Shown here piece after piece: positions 7,189 through 16,505 of a stretch of 32,921 bases of DNA. The translations under genes were made by a program, and so were the position numbers. Source of the stretch: Planctomycetota bacterium (GTDB taxonomy: Bacteria > Planctomycetota > UBA1135 > UBA2386); assembly GCA_016793305.1 (NCBI GenBank), contig JAEUHU010000463.1, positions 1-32,921 of the forward strand, read 5' to 3'. The notes beneath the pieces were generated by a model that was given only the letters and a program-made list of their open reading frames with translations, did not search any database and was not told the DNA's origin. Position 1 is the stretch's first letter. Each line of letters begins with the position of its first letter.

Positions 7189-9263
7189 ACGCGCCTGCGC
7201 CCGAAGCCGACGTCGCGCTCGTGCTGCGACCGATCCACCAGCGCGGCGACCGGCTGATGGCCGTGCTGCTGGGCGCCCACGCCTTGGCGGCGCTCTGCTT
7301 CGCCACCTTCTACGAGACGTGGCTGGTGACGTTCGTGGTGACCGGTCTCGCGCTGGCCATGTTCGCCTTCTCGTGGGCGCTGCTGCCCGCCACCCTGACC
7401 ACCAGGACCATCGCCGGCGTGTCGCTGCAGGCGTTCGTGGCGCTGCACATCTACCAGCTGCACGGGCTGGCGGAGATGCACTTCTTCTTCTTCACCGCCT
7501 TCACGGCCATGGTGGTCTACCAGGACTGGCGCTGCATGTGGGTCGGCGCCCTGCTGATCATCGGGCAGCACATCCTGTTCGCGGTTCTGCACAACCAGGG
7601 CACCAACTACCTGTTCTTCGAAGGCGACTACATCGGCGCGACCAAGCTGGCCTTCCACTTCGGCATCGCCCTGCTGCACGTGCTGCTGTGCAACCTCTGC
7701 GCGCACCTGCTCCGCTCGCAGACGCTGAAGGAAGCGGCGGCGCGGACGGAGCTGGCCGCGGCCCGCGGGCTCGCCGAACGGGCCTCGCAGGCCAAGACCG
7801 AGTTCCTCGGCACGATGAGCCACGAGCTGCGCACGCCGCTGTCGGGCGTGCTGAGCATGACCGAGCTGATGCTGCAGCGAGACCTGCCTCCCGAGCAGCG
7901 CGAGGAGCTCGCGATCGTGCACGGCTCCGCCGCGGCGATGGTCGCCATCGTCAACGACTCCCTGGACCTCGACCGCATCGAGGCCGGGCGCCTCTCGCTC
8001 TGCGACGAACCGCTGGACCTGCGCCGCCTCGCCGAAGAGGTCATCGAGCTGCTGACCCAGCGCGCCACGGTGGCCGACGTCGAACTGGTGCTCCGCTGGC
8101 GCCCGGGCGGCCCACGGCACCTGCGCGGCGACGCCGGTCGCTGGCGGCAGGTGCTGACCAACCTGGTCGGCAACGCGATCAAGTTCGCGAGCGGTGGCCA
8201 CGTGCTGCTCGACGTGGACGTCGCCGCGACGCCGGTCGGCGAACCCGCCGACGTGACGATCCGCATCGACGACAGCGGCCCGGGCATCCACCCCGACGTG
8301 CTGCCGCGACTGTTCCAGCGCTTCGAACAGGGCACCGCCGGCGTGTTCGCGAGCCACGGCGGCAGCGGCCTCGGCCTCGCCATCAGTCGCGAACTCGTGC
8401 ACCGCATGGGCGGAACCCTGACGGCTCACAGCGTGCTCGGCGCCGGGGCGACGTTCGTGATCCGCGCCGCCATGAAGGTGATCGCCCCCGCCGAGCCGGA
8501 GCCGCACATCGACACGCACGTGCTGCTGGTCGGCGAGCGCGAGCTGACGCTCGCGGTGCTCGCCGAGCAGCTGGAAGCCATGGGCGCCACCGTGGCCACG
8601 GCCCCCGACGCCGCCACGGCGCAGCAGCTGCACGCCCGCGGTGCGGCGGGACGACGGCCCTACGAGCTGCTGTTCTGCGATCCGGACCTGCTGGCCCGAC
8701 TCGAGCCGATCGCCGGTGCGATGCGCGTGGTCCAGCTCGGCGGCAGCGACCACCCCGGCCGGGAGCGCATCGTCTGGTTGTCGCGCCACGACGAACTGCG
8801 ACGGGTCGCCGCCGGGCGCCTCCGACCGAAGCACCAACCGGGGGCCCTGCCGCAGTTCGGCCTGCGCGTGTTGCTCGCCGAGGACGATCCGGTGTGCGTG
8901 CGCGTGGCGAGCCACATGCTGCGGCTGCTCGGCTGCACGACGGAGCACGTCGGCAACGGCGCCCTCGCCGTCGAGCGCGTGGCGACGCAGCGCTTCGACG
9001 TCGTGTTGATGGACTGCCGCATGCCGATCGTCGACGGCTACGAGGCGATGCAGCAGATCCGCGCCGCCGAGGCCCCGGGCGTGCGCGTGCCGATCCTCGC
9101 GCTGTCGGCGAACACGCAGCCGGCCGACCAGGAGCATTGCCTGGCCTGCGGCGCCGACGGGTTCCTCGGCAAGCCGGTGCAGTTGGGCCCGCTGGTCGCA
9201 GCCCTGCAGCGCGTCGTGCGGACCGCGCCGTCGGTCAGCGCGAGCCCGGCCGTTCCCGGCTGA
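7185..9263 (+). CDS. Hybrid histidine kinase with C-terminal receiver
   Basis: This membrane-bound hybrid sensor kinase has 692 residues. Residues ~22-176 hold about six helices, with the conserved segment HIYQLHGLAEMHFFFFTAF (88-106) known from a group of 7TM-like sensor domains. A short coiled coil leads to HisKA with the phospho-acceptor H213 in MSHELRTPLSGVL. The HATPase domain shows the N box NLVGNAIKFA (N330), G1 DDSGPGI (362-368) and G2 GSGLGLAI. A first receiver-like domain (~444-545) has lost the Asp pocket (VLLVGER..., LLFCDPD) and looks degenerate. The second receiver (~560-675) is intact: AEDD (565-568), D610 in VLMDCRMPIVDG, and K663. It is co-translated with the thioredoxin-like protein upstream, which suggests a shared periplasmic signal. 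No separate output regulator is nearby. Its 3' end overlaps the convergent helicase gene by 29 bases. Confidence 0.95.
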   Translation: MNAPAPEADVALVLRPIHQRGDRLMAVLLGAHALAALCFATFYETWLVTFVVTGLALAMFAFSWALLPATLTTRTIAGVSLQAFVALHIYQLHGLAEMHFFFFTAFTAMVVYQDWRCMWVGALLIIGQHILFAVLHNQGTNYLFFEGDYIGATKLAFHFGIALLHVLLCNLCAHLLRSQTLKEAAARTELAAARGLAERASQAKTEFLGTMSHELRTPLSGVLSMTELMLQRDLPPEQREELAIVHGSAAAMVAIVNDSLDLDRIEAGRLSLCDEPLDLRRLAEEVIELLTQRATVADVELVLRWRPGGPRHLRGDAGRWRQVLTNLVGNAIKFASGGHVLLDVDVAATPVGEPADVTIRIDDSGPGIHPDVLPRLFQRFEQGTAGVFASHGGSGLGLAISRELVHRMGGTLTAHSVLGAGATFVIRAAMKVIAPAEPEPHIDTHVLLVGERELTLAVLAEQLEAMGATVATAPDAATAQQLHARGAAGRRPYELLFCDPDLLARLEPIAGAMRVVQLGGSDHPGRERIVWLSRHDELRRVAAGRLRPKHQPGALPQFGLRVLLAEDDPVCVRVASHMLRLLGCTTEHVGNGALAVERVATQRFDVVLMDCRMPIVDGYEAMQQIRAAEAPGVRVPILALSANTQPADQEHCLACGADGFLGKPVQLGPLVAALQRVVRTAPSVSASPAVPG

Positions 9264-11559
9264 TCATCAGGCCCGGATCGCGTCGGTCGGGGCGCCGAGC
9301 GCGCCGTTCGAACTCGGCGGCGACGGCGACGGCGACCGTGAACGTCGTCTTGCCGGCGTGCACGTCGATCGCACCGACCATCTTGCCGTCGATGTCGCCA
9401 CGGCGGCAGACGTGCGCCAGGATGCGGCGCGGATCGGCACCATCGCGCGCGCCCCAGTTGATCTGGAAGCGCACGCCGTCGGCGGCGTCCCGACGATCGG
9501 GGCGGGCCGGGCGACGGTCGTCGCGATCCCGCGCCTCGAAGCGTTCGGGCCGGCCAGGGCGGTCCGGACGTTCGCGGCGATCGCTGCGCTCCACCCGGCG
9601 GAACGGCGCTTCGCCCGTTCCCGACGTCGCGGCGTGCGACGTCGGTGCCGTGTCGGCCGGCTGCTGCCAGCGCGGCAACGCCAGGGGACGGCCGCGGCGC
9701 GCCAACGGCAGCGGGGCCGCCGGCCGAGCCGGAGCCTCGCCAGGGGCAGGCATCGCGGGCGCGACGCGGTGGGTCTCCTGCGGCACCTCGGCTGCGTCGC
9801 TCGCCGGCGAGAACGCCGGCGAAACCGGCGCCGAGCGCTCGGCACGACGTTCGACCTCGTAGCGATCGCCACGCGGGATCGTCGGCGACGGCGCTGCGGT
9901 CCGAACCGGCGCAACCGGCGCCGCACTCGCCGGACTCACAGCCGACGGCGTCACGACGGCCTTCGCCACCAGTGCCTTGGCCGCTGCGTCCTTCGCCTCG
10001 GGAGCCGCCGGAGCCGACGGCATCGCCATCGCGAACGGCACCGCGGTGCGCTCCATCTTCACTTCGAAGGGGTCGCACACGCCCGCCGCGGCCGCGGCCA
10101 GCAACGCCGCCACCACGGCTTCGGGCTCGCGGCCAGCCAGCAACCGCAAGGCTGCCGCGCGCAGTTCGGGGGTCGTCGCGACGTCGAGCTGCCCCTGCGC
10201 CTTCTCCGCGGCCCGCTGCCGCTGCGCCGCCCGCACTTCCGCGGCTCCGGGCGGACCTTCCCAGCGCGCGGCGACGCCCGCCGTGTGGTAGATGCGCCGC
10301 ACGAAGTTCGCGCGCGGCTTCTGCACCAGCATGCAGCTGGTGCCCTTCTGCCCGGCACGGCCGGTGCGGCCGCTGCGGTGCACGTAGGTCTCGCCGTCGA
10401 TCGGTGGATCGAAGTGCACGACCAGCGTCACGTCGGCGATGTCGAGCCCGCGCGCGGCGACGTCGGTGGCGATCAGCGTGTGGATCGCACCGCGGCGGAA
10501 CGCGTTCAGCGTGCGCGTTCGTTGTGCCTGCGCGAGGTCGCCGTGGATCGGCAACGCCAGGAACCCGTCGCCGGCCAGTTCGTCGGCGAGCGCCTGCGTG
10601 TCCTCGCGCGTGCGCACGAACACCAGCGTTCGCTGGTCGCCGGCGAGCAGCAGCAGGTTGACGAGCGCGCCGTAGCGTTCGCGCGACGCGACCTTCAGCG
10701 CCACGTGCTCGATGTCGGCGTGCGCGCGACCGACGGTGCCGTTCACCGACAGCGGCTTGTTCTGGAAGCGGTCGGCGAGTTCGCGCACCGCGTCGGGGAA
10801 CGTCGCCGACACGAGGTGCGTGCGGCGCTCGGCCGGCAGGGCCGCGAGGATCGCGTCGAGCTCGTCCTTGAAGCCGAGGTCGAGCATCTGGTCGGCTTCG
10901 TCGAGCACGAGCTGCCGGACTGCCGACAGGTCGAGCGCCTGGTTGCTCAGGTGGTCGAGCAGGCGTCCGGGCGTGCCGACGACGACCGCGGGCCGGCGCG
11001 ACAGCTGCATGCGTTCGCGCGCGATGTTGGTGCCGCCGGTGACGACCGCACACTGCACACCGGGGACGTCGGCGAACAACCACGACAGCTCTTCCTTGAC
11101 CTGCGCCGCCAGTTCGCGCGTCGGCGCGATCACCAGCGTCGTCGGACCCGGCCGCTGGCCAGCGCCGCCGGCGACGCGCGCCGCGAGCGCCAAGCCGAGT
11201 GCGACCGTCTTGCCGGAACCGGTCTGCGAACGGATGCGCAGGTCGCGCACGCCGTCGTCGGCGTGCAGCACCGCGGCCTGCACTTCGGTCAGGCCCGGGA
11301 AGCCGCGGCGCTGCAAGGCGGCGCGCAGCAAGGGCGGGACGTCGGCGAACGGGTCGGCAGCGGCGCTCGCCGCCTCGCCCGTGGCCGGCTCGCCAGCGTC
11401 CTGTTCGCCAGCGTCCTGTTCGCCAGCATCCAGCTCGCCCTCGGCCGGCTCGCCGTCGAGCGGTTCGGAGTGGGCGGCCACCGCAGGTTCGGAAGGGGGC
11501 ATCGGCGCCGTTGCGCCCGATGCCGGGTCGGACGCCAGGGCGCCCTCGTCGGAGTACAT
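9235..11559 (-). CDS. DEAD-box RNA helicase with DbpA-like RNA-binding tail
   Basis: This ATP-dependent RNA helicase has 774 residues. All core motifs are present: Q-motif region LQRRGFPGLTEVQ, motif I SQTGSGKT (111-118), Ia PTREL, Ib TPGR, II DEAD (220-223), III SAT (251-253), V ATDVAARGLDI and VI HRSGRTGRAG. Residues ~694-755 (RFQINWGARDGADPRRILAH... KMVGAIDVHAGKTTF) match the DbpA RNA-binding domain, which in E. coli DbpA recognises 23S rRNA, so a role in ribosome assembly is likely. Between core and tail is a linker of about 200 residues rich in Ala and Pro that ends in an Arg/Asp-rich stretch. The N-terminus is acidic with DAGEQ repeats (44-57). The start is the ATG at 11559, because the upstream reading frame lies under the divergent glycosyltransferase and does not look coding. 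No Shine-Dalgarno site is seen. Confidence 0.93.
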   Translation of the reverse strand: MYSDEGALASDPASGATAPMPPSEPAVAAHSEPLDGEPAEGELDAGEQDAGEQDAGEPATGEAASAAADPFADVPPLLRAALQRRGFPGLTEVQAAVLHADDGVRDLRIRSQTGSGKTVALGLALAARVAGGAGQRPGPTTLVIAPTRELAAQVKEELSWLFADVPGVQCAVVTGGTNIARERMQLSRRPAVVVGTPGRLLDHLSNQALDLSAVRQLVLDEADQMLDLGFKDELDAILAALPAERRTHLVSATFPDAVRELADRFQNKPLSVNGTVGRAHADIEHVALKVASRERYGALVNLLLLAGDQRTLVFVRTREDTQALADELAGDGFLALPIHGDLAQAQRTRTLNAFRRGAIHTLIATDVAARGLDIADVTLVVHFDPPIDGETYVHRSGRTGRAGQKGTSCMLVQKPRANFVRRIYHTAGVAARWEGPPGAAEVRAAQRQRAAEKAQGQLDVATTPELRAAALRLLAGREPEAVVAALLAAAAAGVCDPFEVKMERTAVPFAMAMPSAPAAPEAKDAAAKALVAKAVVTPSAVSPASAAPVAPVRTAAPSPTIPRGDRYEVERRAERSAPVSPAFSPASDAAEVPQETHRVAPAMPAPGEAPARPAAPLPLARRGRPLALPRWQQPADTAPTSHAATSGTGEAPFRRVERSDRRERPDRPGRPERFEARDRDDRRPARPDRRDAADGVRFQINWGARDGADPRRILAHVCRRGDIDGKMVGAIDVHAGKTTFTVAVAVAAEFERRARRPDRRDPGLMISRERPGSR

Positions 11560-11752
11560 CCGACGAGTGTCCGCGATTTCGGCCGGCGCGTCCACCCGCC
11601 CATCGAGATCGCGCCCCGCGAGCTCGGCCGTTCGCCTCGCCGGCCGGTGCCATCGGGCCCAATGCACCGTCGGTGCTCGAGCCACCGTGGTGTGCACGCG
11701 TCGGCTCGTTATGGTCCGCGCCCACGATGGCTGGCGATGTTGGACCAGTGCG

Positions 11753-13126
11753 ATGCTGAAGGGCCTGCGCAGCTGGCTGAAGGCCGCGTTGCGTCGCCGC
11801 CGCGATCGCCGCACGCGGGCCCGGCTCGGCCACCTGGCCGCCAGCGGCGGGGCCTTCGTCACGGCGTCGACCTGGGTCTTCCCGAACCCGACGCACACGT
11901 TCGTGCTGCAGGAGCTGCTCGGCCTGCGCGACCTGGCGACCAGGCACGGAGCCGGCTTCGTGGTGCTGCACGGCGAGGCGGCCGATGCGACCGGACTGGC
12001 CCAGCGCTTCGTGCCGCTGCTGGCGCACACGGCTCGGCTCGAGACGCTCGCCACGCTGCACCGCCGTGATCGGGACGCACTCGAACGCGCCCACCCGGGC
12101 CGCATCGACACGTTCCTGCAGCGCGTCGCCGCGGCGACAGGGCGCGAGCTGGCGGCGCTGCGCGACGAACCGCTGGTGCTGCGCGCCTGCACGTTCACCC
12201 GGCTGTGCGAGCTCGCCGGCGCCCGCTACCTGCAGACGTGGTTCTGCTACGACGAGTCGTTCTGCGCGATGTTCGCGGCGGCGGTGCTCGGCATCCCGCG
12301 CGGGCTGTCGTGCCACGTCGACCACGTGCTCGCCGACCATCCGTTCAAGCTGGTGGCGCTGCAGCTGGCGACCGCAGACGTGGTCACCGCGATCGGGGCG
12401 CGCACCCGCGACGAACTGCTCGCGATCGGCGGGCCGGCGTGCGCGCCACGCATCCTGGTGAAGCGCATCGGTGTCGACGGCTCGCTGCTGCGGTCCTTGC
12501 GGAGCCGACCGCGGCCGCGGGCTCCGTTCGAGCTGCTGTCGGTCAGCCGGCTCGAGCCGAAGAAGGGCCTGGCGGTGCTGCTCGAAGCCACGGCGTCGCT
12601 GCGCCGCGCGGGGCTCGACGTGCGGGTGCACGTGGTCGGCGGCGTCGACGCCGGACACGCCGCGAGCGAAGCGTACGCACGGCGCTTGCACGAGCTGGTG
12701 CGCGAGCTCGCGCTCGGCGACGTGGTCACGCTGCACGGAGCCGTGGCCAACGACGCGCTGCCGGAGTTCTTCGCGCGCGCCACCGCGTTCGTGGCCCCCT
12801 ACGTCGTGCTCGCGTCCGGCGACAAGGACGGCATCCCGACGTCGCTGGTCGAAGCGATGGCCGCCGGGGTGCCGATCGTCGCCAGCGACGTCGGCGCGAT
12901 CGGCGAAGTGGTCGTCGACGGCCAGGAAGGACTGCTGGTCCCGCCCGGCGAGCCGCAGGCGCTCGCCGCGGCGTTGCTCCGCGTGGCGAACGACCAAGCC
13001 CTGGCACAGCGGCTCGGCGAAGCGGCGGCGCGTCGCTTCGACCAGGAATTCGACGCACGAGGCACGGAGACCGAGTTGCACGCGCGCATCACGGCGTTGC
13101 TGGCTGTATCGCAGCCTCGCTGTTGA
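11753..13126 (+). CDS. Glycosyltransferase family 4 (GT-B fold)
   Basis: This retaining glycosyltransferase of 457 residues has two Rossmann-like halves. The C-terminal half shows the GT4 pattern: LLSVSRLEPKKGLAVLLEA (~260-278), HVVGGVD, VTLHGAVANDALPEFFA, then DKDGIPTSLVEAMAAGVPIV (357-376), where E367 belongs to the E-x7-E nucleotide-sugar site. The N-terminal half, with WVFPNPTHTFVLQELLGL and ARYLQTWFCYDESFCAMF, would bind the acceptor. It likely builds an exopolysaccharide or lipid-linked glycan; the sugar and acceptor are unknown. The start is the ATG at 11753 (LKGLRSWLKAAL), with an alternative ATG at 11711 adding 14 residues. It is divergent from the helicase across a 193-base spacer in which I see only short inverted repeats. 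It ends 16 bases from a convergent gene. Confidence 0.9.
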   Translation: MLKGLRSWLKAALRRRRDRRTRARLGHLAASGGAFVTASTWVFPNPTHTFVLQELLGLRDLATRHGAGFVVLHGEAADATGLAQRFVPLLAHTARLETLATLHRRDRDALERAHPGRIDTFLQRVAAATGRELAALRDEPLVLRACTFTRLCELAGARYLQTWFCYDESFCAMFAAAVLGIPRGLSCHVDHVLADHPFKLVALQLATADVVTAIGARTRDELLAIGGPACAPRILVKRIGVDGSLLRSLRSRPRPRAPFELLSVSRLEPKKGLAVLLEATASLRRAGLDVRVHVVGGVDAGHAASEAYARRLHELVRELALGDVVTLHGAVANDALPEFFARATAFVAPYVVLASGDKDGIPTSLVEAMAAGVPIVASDVGAIGEVVVDGQEGLLVPPGEPQALAAALLRVANDQALAQRLGEAAARRFDQEFDARGTETELHARITALLAVSQPRC

Positions 13127-13142
13127 TGAGTCGCCGTGGAGC

Positions 13143-15149
13143 TCACGGCAGGCGCAGCGTCACCTCGACCACTTCGCGCAGGCGAACCGTCACGTGCCGA
13201 TGCAGCGGCGCCTGCCCTTCGAACTCGAGCAGCAGCTCGTAGTCGCCCGGCGGCAGGATGCGCTCGTGCCGGTTCGCGACGCCATGCAGCAGTTCGCCCG
13301 GGGCGCCGCTGTCCAGGTGGCCAGCGCGCACACTCGCGAAGGTCCCGGTCCAATCGCGACCTGCGGCATCGCGTACGGTGCAGCGGCCGCCGACGAGCCC
13401 ACCGTTCGCATCGGTAGCCGCGACGGTGAACGTCCCGCCGAACGCCGCCGGCAGCTGCAGGTCGATCGGCAACGAGCCGACCTCGACGTCCCGTTCGCAG
13501 GGCAGCAGGAACATGCCGTTGTGCTCGCCCCCGAGTGCGCTCGCGATCAGGCGGTAACGGCCCGGCTCGAGGAACAGGCGGAACGGACCGGCCCGATCGT
13601 CGCGCAGGAGGCGTTCGCGGCCGGCCTGGCCGTCGTCGCGACGCCATTGCAAAGTCGTGTTGCGCACGCGCACGTCCCCCGTGAACTCGAGGCGCACCTC
13701 GGTGGCCACCGGCACCAGCTCGAGGTCGACGGTGGTGCCGGCGTCGTCAGGGCCCAGCGCGCGCCAGGCACTGCGGCGACCTTCGTGGCCGGCGCGAACC
13801 CGCGCCTGGCCGTTCGGCACCAGGGACAGCTCGCCGTCGGATTCGGCGAAGCTGCGCCTCCACGTGTCGGCCTCGATCAGGCTGCCAGGCACCACGACGC
13901 CGGCCGCGACGGCGCGGACCAGCACCGGGCGCGGCAACTGGAACAGCACCGGCTGGCCTTGTACGGCAGGCAGGACCACGGTCTGTTGCACAAGGTGATG
14001 GGACGGACGTTGGCCGAGGTTGACGAGTTGCACGTCGAGGGCTGCCCCCGGCGAGGCCGGCAGCACGAACCGACCGCTCGAGTCCGTCTGCGCCTGCGCG
14101 CTCGGCGACAACGTGCCGTCGGGGTGACGCTGCACGAACGTGCTGTGGAAGAGCTCCAACGTGCGGCCGCCGCGCGGCAACGCCTGCACCCAGACCCCGG
14201 GCAGCGGTTCGCCATCGACCCAGCGGACCTCGCCGTGGAGCGCGGCGGCGGCCGACAGCACCAGATCCGGCACTCGCTTCGGTGCGCCCACACTCCCGAC
14301 CACGGTGGTCGACGCAGGGAGCAGGTCGCTGCGCACAGTCATGTCGTCGGGCACTTCCAGGTCTCGCTCGGCGGCGCGGCTCGCTTCCGCAGCGGGATTC
14401 ATGGCGACCGCCATCACGAACAGAGGCGTTCCCGTCAACACCTGGAACTCCCAGGTCCCGTCGGCGCGCGTATTGGTGTGCGCGACCTCTCCGTCGAGCG
14501 GTTCGTGGTCGCGCAGCGTGTAGGCGGTGACACGAGCCGCGGCGATCGCTGTGCCAGCGGCGTCGACGACGCGACCGGCGAGACGCGCCGCGACCTGCAC
14601 GTCGACGACGCGTTCCTGCGCGAGGTCCAAGCCAGGACCGAACGTGTCCGACAGCGGGCGGTAGTTCGGGTCCTGCGCCGCGAGCCGCCCGTTCGACAGA
14701 TCTGCGGGAGCCCAGGCGGGCAGCAGGAAGATGGCCGTCCCGTCGGCAGCGACCGCCGCGTCGAGCTGGACCCCGACGTAGCGCCCCGTCGCTCGGTCCG
14801 TGCCGCGCACGTAGCAGGTCAGCGGCATCGTCCACGGCGCGTCGGGATGCAGGCCACGCAAGCGAACGCGCAACCGCGGGGCGTGCAGACCGTCGACAAC
14901 CTCCGGCGACGCTGCGGAACTCGGCGCGACGACACGCTCGTCCGTCGTTCGCTCCGGATCGCGCGTCGGCACGGCGCCGCCGGCGGGCGTCGGCCCGCTC
15001 TCGCGCACCACCCCGTCGGCGGAGTTGCCGGGCGGTGCGGCGAGCTCGTCGCGCGCGAACCATGCGACCGCCGCGAGCAGCAGGATGGCGAACCCGACCA
15101 CGAGCCGCCGCGACGACGGCTCCGGCGTGTGCTGGCGGCTCGGGTTCAT
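13143..15149 (-). CDS. Anchored protein with carboxypeptidase-regulatory-like domains
   Basis: This large protein of 668 residues has an N-terminal membrane anchor (~15-32, RLVVGFAILLLAAVAWF) and an exported region made of beta-sandwich modules. Recognisable carboxypeptidase-regulatory-like stretches are LAGRVVDAAGTAIAAARVTA with NTRADGTWEFQVLTG after it, and LHGEVRWVDGEPLPGVWVQA with DSSGRFVLPASPG after it. The C-terminal module ends with LPPGDYELLLEFEG and a beta-rich tail. I see no catalytic motif. Such proteins are frequent in planctomycetes, usually with unknown roles in the envelope. The start is the ATG at 15149 (NPSRQHTPEPSSRR before the anchor). An earlier in-frame start at 15206 would add 19 residues. 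A TATCCT box about 35 bases upstream could be a -10 element, but no good -35 pairs with it. Confidence 0.8.
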   Translation of the reverse strand: MNPSRQHTPEPSSRRLVVGFAILLLAAVAWFARDELAAPPGNSADGVVRESGPTPAGGAVPTRDPERTTDERVVAPSSAASPEVVDGLHAPRLRVRLRGLHPDAPWTMPLTCYVRGTDRATGRYVGVQLDAAVAADGTAIFLLPAWAPADLSNGRLAAQDPNYRPLSDTFGPGLDLAQERVVDVQVAARLAGRVVDAAGTAIAAARVTAYTLRDHEPLDGEVAHTNTRADGTWEFQVLTGTPLFVMAVAMNPAAEASRAAERDLEVPDDMTVRSDLLPASTTVVGSVGAPKRVPDLVLSAAAALHGEVRWVDGEPLPGVWVQALPRGGRTLELFHSTFVQRHPDGTLSPSAQAQTDSSGRFVLPASPGAALDVQLVNLGQRPSHHLVQQTVVLPAVQGQPVLFQLPRPVLVRAVAAGVVVPGSLIEADTWRRSFAESDGELSLVPNGQARVRAGHEGRRSAWRALGPDDAGTTVDLELVPVATEVRLEFTGDVRVRNTTLQWRRDDGQAGRERLLRDDRAGPFRLFLEPGRYRLIASALGGEHNGMFLLPCERDVEVGSLPIDLQLPAAFGGTFTVAATDANGGLVGGRCTVRDAAGRDWTGTFASVRAGHLDSGAPGELLHGVANRHERILPPGDYELLLEFEGQAPLHRHVTVRLREVVEVTLRLP

Positions 15150-15268
15150 GGCGGATGCAGGGCGGGCGCCCCTTCGGGCCGAGGATACCTCGCCGTCCCG
15201 CTGCATCGAGCGGACTGGCCTCGCTCGTCACCAGCCAGGGCGCCGCGGCCCCGCGCCACCGCCGTTCG

Positions 15269-16357
15269 TCAGGCCGCGGCCTTGCGCCCGCGCAGCACCC
15301 GGAACGCGACCACCGCCATGGTCAGCACGGTCAGTGGGATCACGAACTGCAGCATGATCCGGCCGTAGTCGTGGCGCGACTCGTGCTGCTTCGCGTCGAG
15401 CACCAGGTAGACGGTGTAGGCGGCGTAGTACAGCAGGAACAGCGCACCCTCCCAGCGAGGGATCGTGAAACCCCGCGCGAAGAACGGCAGGCACGCCACC
15501 GCGACCGCGATCATCACCGGCAGGTCGAAGCCGACCATCGAGTCGACGACAGTGAGCCCGGCCGGCGACACCAGTCCCGACAGGCCCAGCACGCCGAGGA
15601 TGTTGAACAGATTGCTGCCGACGACGTTGCCGACCGCGATGTCGCGTTCGCCCTTCATCGCCGCGGTCAGCGAGGTGGCGACTTCCGGCAGCGACGTGCC
15701 AGCCGCGACGATCGTCAGGCCGACCACGACGTCGTCGACCCCGAACCACTTGGCCATCGCGACCGCCCCGTCGACGAGCCAGCCCGAACCGACCACGAGC
15801 AGCGCGAGCCCCAGAACGATGAGCCCGACGCTCTGCCAGACGGGCTGGCTGCGAGCCTTGTCGCCGCCGTACTCCTGTTCGTACTCGGCTTCGACCTCCT
15901 TCGACTCCCGCCGGCTCACCCGGATGATCCAGACCGTGTAGGCGACCAGCGCCAGGAACAGCAGCGCCCCGTCGAGGCGCGTCAGCTGTCCGTCGCGGGC
16001 GATCGCCCACAGCACCAGCGACACCAGGATCATCACCGGCACGTCGCGGCGGACCAGTTGCTGGGCCACAACCAGCGGCACGATCAGGGCCGACGCGCCG
16101 ATGATGAACAGCACGTTGAAGATGTTGCTGCCGACGACGTTGGCGATCGCCATGTCGGCGTTGCCGGCCCAGGCCGCCTTCACGCTGACGGCGAGCTCCG
16201 GGGCACTCGTGCCGAACGCCACCACGGTCAGGCCGATCACCAGCGACGAGACGCCGGCGGCGGCGGCAACGCGCGACGCGCCCTTGACCAACCAGTCGGC
16301 GCCGACGACCAGCAGCACGAGACCGACGACGAACAGGACAGCGGTGATCCAATCCAT
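15269..16357 (-). CDS. Calcium/sodium antiporter of the YrbG type (CaCA family)
   Basis: This inner-membrane cation exchanger of 362 residues has about ten helices, the usual size for YrbG-like members. The two inverted alpha-repeats are plain. The first reads GTSAPE (49-54) with NVVGSNIFN (73-81); the second reads GTSLPE (220-225) with NVVGSNLFN (244-252). The acidic residues E53 and E224 with N80 and N251 lie where the family binds Ca2+/Na+. Between the halves is a charged cytoplasmic loop (~148-172, RRESKEVEAEYEQEYGGDK). The start is the ATG at 16357 (DWITAVLFVVGLVLLVVGAD); the frame open upstream of it does not look coding. The exact ion pair is not proven by sequence. It stands alone between convergent or divergent neighbours, so it is probably monocistronic. 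Confidence 0.93.
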   Translation of the reverse strand: MDWITAVLFVVGLVLLVVGADWLVKGASRVAAAAGVSSLVIGLTVVAFGTSAPELAVSVKAAWAGNADMAIANVVGSNIFNVLFIIGASALIVPLVVAQQLVRRDVPVMILVSLVLWAIARDGQLTRLDGALLFLALVAYTVWIIRVSRRESKEVEAEYEQEYGGDKARSQPVWQSVGLIVLGLALLVVGSGWLVDGAVAMAKWFGVDDVVVGLTIVAAGTSLPEVATSLTAAMKGERDIAVGNVVGSNLFNILGVLGLSGLVSPAGLTVVDSMVGFDLPVMIAVAVACLPFFARGFTIPRWEGALFLLYYAAYTVYLVLDAKQHESRHDYGRIMLQFVIPLTVLTMAVVAFRVLRGRKAAA

Positions 16358-16505
16358 GCAGAGTTCCAGGACGAACGGGGGGCGAACAGGGTAGCGAAGC
16401 ACCGAGCCTTCCGCATCGGTGCCGGCGTGAAGAAGCGGACCCGGAAATGCCGATGCCATGGGCGTCCGGTCGCCCGCCCCCGAAAGCCCGGCCCGCCCCA
16501 CCCGC

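Noticed and set aside
9358..12069. 903-codon open frame on the plus strand opposite the helicase
   Set aside because: It is a mirror of the helicase gene, which has every DEAD-box motif; the antisense translation has no recognisable domain.
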